A stretch of DNA of 64,000 bases from Acanthamoeba castellanii str. Neff. Taxonomy: Eukaryota; Discosea; Longamoebia; Acanthamoebidae. The notes under the pieces were generated by a model. The model did no database searches. It was given only the letters and a program-made list of their open reading frames with translations, and was not told the DNA's origin. Location of the stretch: contig NW_004457391.1 in NCBI RefSeq assembly GCF_000313135.1, positions 318,700 through 382,699 of the forward strand. Direction: 5' to 3'. The translations under genes were made by a program, and so were the position numbers. Positions 59,501-64,000 of this stretch are shown here, piece after piece (the stretch's first letter is position 1; each line of letters starts with the position of its first letter).

Positions 59501-59998
59501 CGTCACGTCGGTGTCGCTCGACATCGTCAACCAATGGCTTCGCAAGTGCGGCGTGACCAGCACGCCGAGCGCCGAGCTGAAGGGCCTGCGCCGGGAGCGC
59601 ATGAGGGCCGAGAGGAGGACCGCGCGCGACCACCTCCTCAGCGAGTTCGTGCGACCGGCCAGCGGCGTCGCTCCTGGTATGCCGCACCCGGTGGCCTGTG
59701 TGGAATGTGAGCATTCACATTCCTCTGACACGACGCACGCACGAACACACGACACACAGGATCGCAGTACGTGCAGGACAACTGGTTGAAGGTTGGCAAG
59801 GTCATGACCAAGGCCGACTTCGAGGCGCGGCGGCCGCAGGAGCAGCCCGACGTGGTGCTCAAGGAGGTGCGGAGCGTGTTCAAGAGCGACGAGGAGCGCG
59901 AGCGCGCCATCGGCAAGCTGGAACGGTTCCGGGAGGGCATCAAGAAGAGCCTCCAGAGCCACGACACCACCGTCGGCAAGGGCAAGGAGCGCATCTAA
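53600..59998 (+). CDS. Large protein with collagen-like Gly-X-Y segments
   Basis: About twenty exons, roughly 1,400-1,500 residues. The start MAEVSMESAAVLEASAPPMM opens a Ser- and Gly-rich N-terminus without a signal peptide. Short exons then encode runs of Gly-X-Y triplets: GAHGSPGSHGSGGHHGSSG, GRGGDGGTGTRGRD, GGDGGDGADGGTGGDGG and GPSGSSGSRGRDGSDGRNG. Between them lie folded-looking pieces (SVDERDMDFVMLYSRPNFSG). The C-terminal two thirds is globular: DYNDDGIIEPDDDLRVTFTV, PVTFSVKNISNQPIGS, ELYLLVRDAGIRTYVVGQFI, AVYHFEPVLIKKGFLRKRYD, with a Lys-rich acidic loop near 57900-58040. It ends VGKGKERI. It resembles amoebozoan Gly-rich proteins annotated with collagen repeats and DUF7932, an assignment made from memory. 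Role unknown. Confidence 0.72.
57573..57679. repeat. Intronic GTGCGT hexanucleotide array
   Basis: About seventeen uninterrupted GTGCGT units fill most of an intron of the collagen-like gene and run into the acceptor GTGCAG. This is the purest and longest simple repeat in the window. It appears as an Arg-Val or Cys-Val polymer if translated. Confidence 0.92.
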
Positions 59999-60069
59999 AC
60001 AGAGAGTCCTGTATTTCCACTGATTACAACCTTCAGTATATATATATATATCAAATATTTGGTGTCAGG

Positions 60070-60470
60070 CTCTCACGAGCACCACCGGGCCAAGAAGGAC
60101 CTCTTGGCGCTCGTCACAAGGGCCACGACGCCATCGGCCCGCTGAAGGATGGGCTGCTGAATAGCCTCCAGCAGCTTCAGAGTTTTACCCAGCCTGGCCC
60201 AGGCACTGCTTGGCCACCACATTGGCTCTTGTGTGCTCCCACGAGCCGACCTTGGCGCCAAGCACCCTCTCGCGCTGGGCCACGGCCTCATGCACCTGGT
60301 CTGCTTGATGGCCACCCACGCCTCAAATGCGCTCTTCTGTTCGCTGGCCTCGCACGCCGCCTGGCGCTCCATCACGGCCTTGACCTCGCCCATGGCCAGC
60401 TCGACCTGTGCAGCGGCCCGCTGCTCGGCCGCCTCGATGGTGGTGGCGGGACCTTCCTCCGCGGGACAAG
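60070..60470 (-). pseudogene. TRIM-NHL pseudogene copy D (scrambled fragments)
   Basis: At 60075-60150 the plus strand keeps a trace of the B-box 2 region (EHHRAKK, then HKGHDA-like codons with frame breaks). From about 60170 to 60470 the minus strand carries the coiled-coil region: IEAAEQRAAAQVELAMGEVK, VMERQAACEASEQK and AFEAWVAIKQ. The two pieces are in opposite orientation, so the copy has been inverted as well as deleted. It lies between the collagen-like gene and the intact paralogue. Confidence 0.78.
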
Positions 60471-60550
60471 CAGCAAACAAGGAAGTGCACAAAATTATGA
60501 TTGGTACGTTCACAGCGCACAAATAAAAAACAACAACACTGAAACGCGAA

Positions 60551-62719
60551 ATGCAAAGCTTTGCCCCATTTGTGCAAGAAAGAAAGAAAAGAAAGAAGAG
60601 AGGAGAGGAGGAGATGAACCACCACCCGACGCTTACCGACTCCGCTGCTGAAGAGGACAAGGACGACGTGGGCACATGTTCTGTATGTTTGGTCGCCTTC
60701 AGCGCGAGCGAGGCCGACCACGTGCCGCGGCTGCTCAAGTGCGGCCACTCCTTCTGCACCGCGTGCCTCACCCGCCTCCTCGACGCCACCCCCTCCACCC
60801 CCACCCCCACCAACTCCAACTCCGAAGCCGAACTGGAGGAGGCCACGCGTCCTCTGCGGTGCCCCAAGTGCCGCACGGTGACGCGTGTTCGTCTGGTCGA
60901 CGGCGAGGCCGCGGCGCCGGCGGAGGGCGTGAAGGGCCTGCCACGCAACTTTGACCTCATCGACCTCCTCTCCTCCTCCTCCTCCTCGGCCATGAGGCAG
61001 CCGCGGCCGACTGTAGAGACCTCCGCCGCCGCCGCCGCGGCGCTCAAGTGCGCCAACTGCAGTCAAGCGGCGGCGGAGAAGTTCTGCGAGCAGTGCGGCG
61101 GCGCCCACCTGTGTATGGCATGCGACGCGCAGCTCCACGGGTTCCCTGCGCTGCGGAGCCACGTGCGTGTGGCGTCGGCCGACGCGCCCGAGCCGCGCGC
61201 CGCGTGCGAGCACCACCGGGCCAAGAAGGTGGAGATGTGGTGCGAGCGCGACGGCGTGGCCGTGTGCGTGGTGTGCCTCGTGGCGGGGCCGCACAAGGGC
61301 CACGATGCCGTCACCATCGAGGAGGCCGAGCAGCGAGTGCGCGAGGCCGCGCGGGTCGAGCTGGCCCAGGTCGAGGCTGCCATGGGCGAGGTCGAGGCCG
61401 CCGTGGAACGCCAGGCGGCGCGCGAGGCCGCCGAACAGGCGAGCGCGCGCGAGGCCAGGGCGGCCATCAAGCAGCACTTTGACCAGATGCGCGAGGCCGT
61501 GGCCCAGCGCGAGAGAGTGCTAGGCGCCGAGGTGGACGAGTGGGAGCGCACTACGGCCGAGGCGGCGGCCAAGCGGCAGGCCCAGCTGGCGGAGGCCCAC
61601 ACGCGACTGGCGGCAGCCGGGAAGGCCCTCCAGCAGCAGCAGCTGCTGCAGTGCGGTGGGCTCGGTCGGTCGGCCACTTGGGGCGATTCGGCAGCAGTCT
61701 GTCAGGCGGCGAGGACTGCGGCGGCGGCGGCGGCGGCGGCGGCGAGAGGAATGCAGGCGAGCAGCATCGCACTCACAAGCGAAGACACGTGGGCCGAGGC
61801 GGTGGGCTCGTCGGGTCGCCTGGAGCGGCGCACGGCTGCTGCTGGTGGTGTTGTGCGCGACTACACTGTCATGACAGCGGCCCAGCGTACTCTCGGTTCG
61901 GTTGACCAGTTCAGAAGGCCATGGGCCGTGGCAGTCGACGCGGCGGCGGGCCACATCGTCGTGGCTGACTGCAGCCAGGTGCACGTGTGCCGCGCCGACG
62001 ACGGGTCGTGCGTCCGCACTTGGGGCACCACCCCGGGTTCGGGTGCCCAGATAGGGACCTTGTGGGGCGTGGCGGTGGACCATGCCAACGGCCACATCGT
62101 CGTGACCGACATCTACAGCCACCGGTTGCACGTGTGGCGCGCCGATGACGGGTCCTTCGTCCGCACCTTCGGCTCCCGCGGTTCCGGTCCCGGCCAGTTC
62201 CAATGCCCACGCGGCGTGGCGGTCGACAAGGCGGGCCACATCATCGTTACCGACAGCAACAACCATCGGGTGCAGGTGTGGCGCGCCTACGACGGGTCCT
62301 TCCTTCGCACCTTCGGCTCCCGCGGTGCCGGCCCCGGTCAGTTCCAACAGCCCGCGGGCGTGGCGGTCGACGCGGCCACGGGCAACATCATTGTGGCCGA
62401 CTCGGGCAACCATCGGGTGCACGTGTGGCACGCCGATGGGTCCTTCGTCCGCACCTTCGGCTCCCGGGGTCATGGCCAGGACCAGTTCAATAGCCCCGCG
62501 GGTGTGGCGGTCGACACGGCGGGTAACGTCATCGTGGCCGATTGGGGCAACCATCGGGTGCAGGTGTGGCGCGCCTACGACGGGTCCTTCCTTCGCACCT
62601 TCGGCTCCCAGGGTGGCGGTCCCGCCCAGTTCAACCGTCCTACGGGCGTGGCGGTCGACGCAGCGACGGGCCACATCATTGTGGCCGACAGCAGCAACAA
62701 ACGGGTGCAGGTGTGGTAA
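60551..62719 (+). CDS. RING/B-box/coiled-coil/NHL (TRIM-NHL-type) ubiquitin ligase candidate
   Basis: Intronless frame of 722 codons, starting MQSFAPFVQERKKRKKRGEE. RING: CSVCLVAFSASEAD, CGHSFCTACLTRLL and RCPKCRTV with a low-complexity spacer (residues about 40-110). B-box 1: CANCSQAAAEKFCEQCGGAH. B-box 2: CEHHRAKKVEMWCERDGVAV then CLVAGPHKGHDA. A coiled coil of about 130 residues follows (EEAEQRVREAARVELAQVEA). At least six NHL blades close the protein, for example GVAVDAATGNIIVADSGNHR and FLRTFGSRGAGPGQFQQPAG, ending RVQVW. The order equals that of animal TRIM2/3/32/71. RING suggests E3 activity; NHL propellers bind protein or RNA. Lack of introns in an intron-rich locus hints at retroposition or recent spread. 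Confidence 0.9.
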   Translation: MQSFAPFVQERKKRKKRGEEEMNHHPTLTDSAAEEDKDDVGTCSVCLVAFSASEADHVPRLLKCGHSFCTACLTRLLDATPSTPTPTNSNSEAELEEATRPLRCPKCRTVTRVRLVDGEAAAPAEGVKGLPRNFDLIDLLSSSSSSAMRQPRPTVETSAAAAAALKCANCSQAAAEKFCEQCGGAHLCMACDAQLHGFPALRSHVRVASADAPEPRAACEHHRAKKVEMWCERDGVAVCVVCLVAGPHKGHDAVTIEEAEQRVREAARVELAQVEAAMGEVEAAVERQAAREAAEQASAREARAAIKQHFDQMREAVAQRERVLGAEVDEWERTTAEAAAKRQAQLAEAHTRLAAAGKALQQQQLLQCGGLGRSATWGDSAAVCQAARTAAAAAAAAARGMQASSIALTSEDTWAEAVGSSGRLERRTAAAGGVVRDYTVMTAAQRTLGSVDQFRRPWAVAVDAAAGHIVVADCSQVHVCRADDGSCVRTWGTTPGSGAQIGTLWGVAVDHANGHIVVTDIYSHRLHVWRADDGSFVRTFGSRGSGPGQFQCPRGVAVDKAGHIIVTDSNNHRVQVWRAYDGSFLRTFGSRGAGPGQFQQPAGVAVDAATGNIIVADSGNHRVHVWHADGSFVRTFGSRGHGQDQFNSPAGVAVDTAGNVIVADWGNHRVQVWRAYDGSFLRTFGSQGGGPAQFNRPTGVAVDAATGHIIVADSSNKRVQVW

Positions 62720-63132
62720 CAGGAGTGAATGGCTCTTCCTAGTTAATCAAGAATCAGATCCCGTCATCTGTGAAGATGGCAATGTGCCACAGAGATACCT
62801 CACAGATACACAGACATACCCGTGGGTATGTCGTACTTGGTGTCACTGATGTGGTCAGCTCAACAGTGTGGCGAACAAAAAATATACACATTTATTCAAT
62901 CAGAACGGACAACAAGAAGACGATCACGAAGGCCTTGCTCGTCAGCGTGCGCACAAACACCTCCATTGGCGCCTCCACCTTCGTCGACGAGCCCTGAGAA
63001 GGCGTCGGTTGTGTCCCACCCTCCGATGCATCCAGCAGTTGAGGACCCGTTGTGGTGGGTGTCGCGGCCGTGTGTTGTGGGATTGTGTGCAAATAAAAAA
63101 CAACTTGGGAAATGAAAAAAGGAACACCCAGT
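62720..63132. other. 3' flank between convergent genes; no gene seen
   Basis: It lies between the TRIM-NHL stop and the stop of the minus-strand coiled-coil gene. AAATAAAAAACAAC at 63091-63104 also occurs at 60521-60534 just before the TRIM-NHL ATG and may include a poly(A) signal. Short frames here are unsupported. Confidence 0.4.
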
Positions 63133-64000
63133 TCACCGGATGAGGCTGATCTGTGGGAAAAAACAAATAACAGGTAACAAACAAATAAGAGCAGATATGA
63201 GAGAAGACGTGTCAGACAAGATATAAAGATATATCTGCTTCATCATAGTTCTGGTGTGGGGGAAGAGGAGGACCTTGATCTTGCGGATGGTGAGGAGGTA
63301 TTCTTCCTGTCGCCTCTCGACCTCGTTGAGTTGGTCCCGCGTCATCGTCTGGAGCTCCTCCTGGCGCGGCAGGTAATTATCGCCACTGTCGTCGCCATTG
63401 CCTCCTCGCTCCTCCTTCTCGTCCATCAGCGCCTGCCCACACCCAGTCAGCCGAGGCCCCCGTCTCCCCGCCGCACACCGCACACACACCATCGCACACA
63501 CACCATCGCACACACACCACCGCACACCACCGCACACACAGAACACGCACCTTGCACATCTCCTCGAGTTCTCGGATCCTCTGCTGGTCGGCCTTCTGCT
63601 GGGCGAGGAGCTGGAGGTTCCAGGCGTGCATGTCCGCCGCAAAATGGTGGTCCTCCGCGCTCCTGGCCTCGGCCTCCTCGAGCCGCTGCTCCACCGCTTC
63701 CAGCTGCCGCGCGAGCCCCACCCGCAGCGCGCTCAGGCTCTCCCTCGCTGGTACCCAACATTTAAGATGGCGGTTGGTTCTACGGTTAAGGTGGCGGTAG
63801 GTTAAGGGGAAGGTCAAGGTTAAGGTGGCGGGCGCGCACCTTGGCTCACTGGGGAGTCTGTAGACGACGAGGCCTTGGGCGTGTATGACGTCAGCAGCTC
63901 GCTTTCGTCGTCCCGGCTCGCGTTCAAGGCCGACGCCGACGCGACGCGACTGCTCTGCGCCGAGGGCTTCGTGGTCGTGCTGCCGGCTGTCGAGCCCGCC
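63133..64000 (-). CDS. Coiled-coil protein, 5' part off the window
   Basis: The 3' part of a minus-strand gene. The upstream exon reads a Ser/Thr-rich tail (SSRVASASALNASRDDESEL, SYTPKASSSTDSPVSQ) to a donor near 63838. The next exon is strongly heptad helical: SLSALRVGLARQLEAVEQRL, EEAEARSAEDHHFAADMHAW and ADQQRIRELEEMCK. Another exon gives MDEKEERGGNGDDSGDNY, then LQTMTRDQLNEVERRQEEYL and LTIRKIK. The last exon adds ISLIR and a stop at 63133. No catalytic motif is visible. The family is not recognisable from this fragment. Confidence 0.65.
63475..63543. repeat. Intronic CACACACCATCG repeat
   Basis: Tandem CACACACCATCG/CACACACCACCG units lie in an intron of the coiled-coil gene. Confidence 0.85.

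Noticed and set aside
61520..62674. 384-codon minus-strand frame antisense to the TRIM-NHL gene
   Set aside because: It is the mirror of NHL repeats in GC-rich DNA. The plus frame has RING, B-box and NHL residues in order, while the antisense has no recognisable domain.
1..64000. tRNA or rRNA genes
   Set aside because: I looked for tRNA A and B box patterns and rRNA-like conserved blocks and found none I could support by eye. A tRNAscan run would settle it.
1..64000. Giant-virus or transposon insertion
   Set aside because: All recognisable genes are of eukaryotic type, most with introns matching their neighbours. No integrase, reverse transcriptase, capsid or terminal inverted repeat was seen.

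Overview
The window is nuclear DNA of a GC-rich, intron-dense protist, most probably an Acanthamoeba-like amoebozoan. Genes are packed on both strands and carry many short introns, often with GTACG-type donors. The introns are filled with simple repeats (CACACGACAC, CGCACACGCAC, GTGTCGT). The families are eukaryotic signalling, ubiquitin and cytoskeletal proteins. I see no bacterial operon, CRISPR array, tRNA, rRNA or transposon. Exon joins were made by eye from splice motifs and frame continuity, so CDS coordinates are gene spans from start to stop and include introns.

Layout. 1-5043 (-): most of an SLX4-type nuclease scaffold with three C2HC ubiquitin-type zinc fingers; its 3' end lies off the window. 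5573-7190 (+): potassium-channel-like membrane protein. 7338-16129 (-): five same-strand genes: TBL2-like WD40 protein, dual-specificity phosphatase, FkbM-type methyltransferase, EEP-superfamily phosphodiesterase and a tail-anchored C2 protein. 16660-21433 (+): large helical protein, tentatively of the FIRRM/FLIP family. 21935-27010: a graveyard of TRIM-NHL pseudogene fragments plus a fossil copy of the 3' end of the FIRRM-like gene, with a CUE/J-domain gene (24533-26517, -) in its midst. 27117-29442 (-): RUS family (DUF647) protein, divergent from 29761-34080 (+), a Hook-type dynein adaptor. 34459-42831 (+): a very large RCC1-BTB-BTB-filamin protein. 42915-43553 (-): FAM32A homologue. 43712-47970 (+): F-box/LRR/MYND protein. 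48047-48346 (-): 99-residue orphan. 48831-50604 (-): secreted GH16 glucanase. 50834-53243 (-): F-box/beta-propeller protein. 53600-59998 (+): large protein with collagen-like Gly-X-Y segments. 60551-62719 (+): intact intronless RING/B-box/NHL gene, the parent type of the pseudogenes. 63133-64000 (-): 3' part of a coiled-coil protein.

Themes. Ubiquitin-linked domains are frequent (UBZ fingers, CUE, BTB, two F-boxes, RING/B-box). Several folded domains are interrupted by long low-complexity inserts, most strikingly a MYND finger and filamin repeats. The TRIM-NHL family has left at least four decayed copies in both orientations. The best candidates for something undescribed are the RCC1-BTB-BTB-filamin protein, the split MYND finger, the CUE/J-domain protein and the TRIM-NHL fossil cluster.
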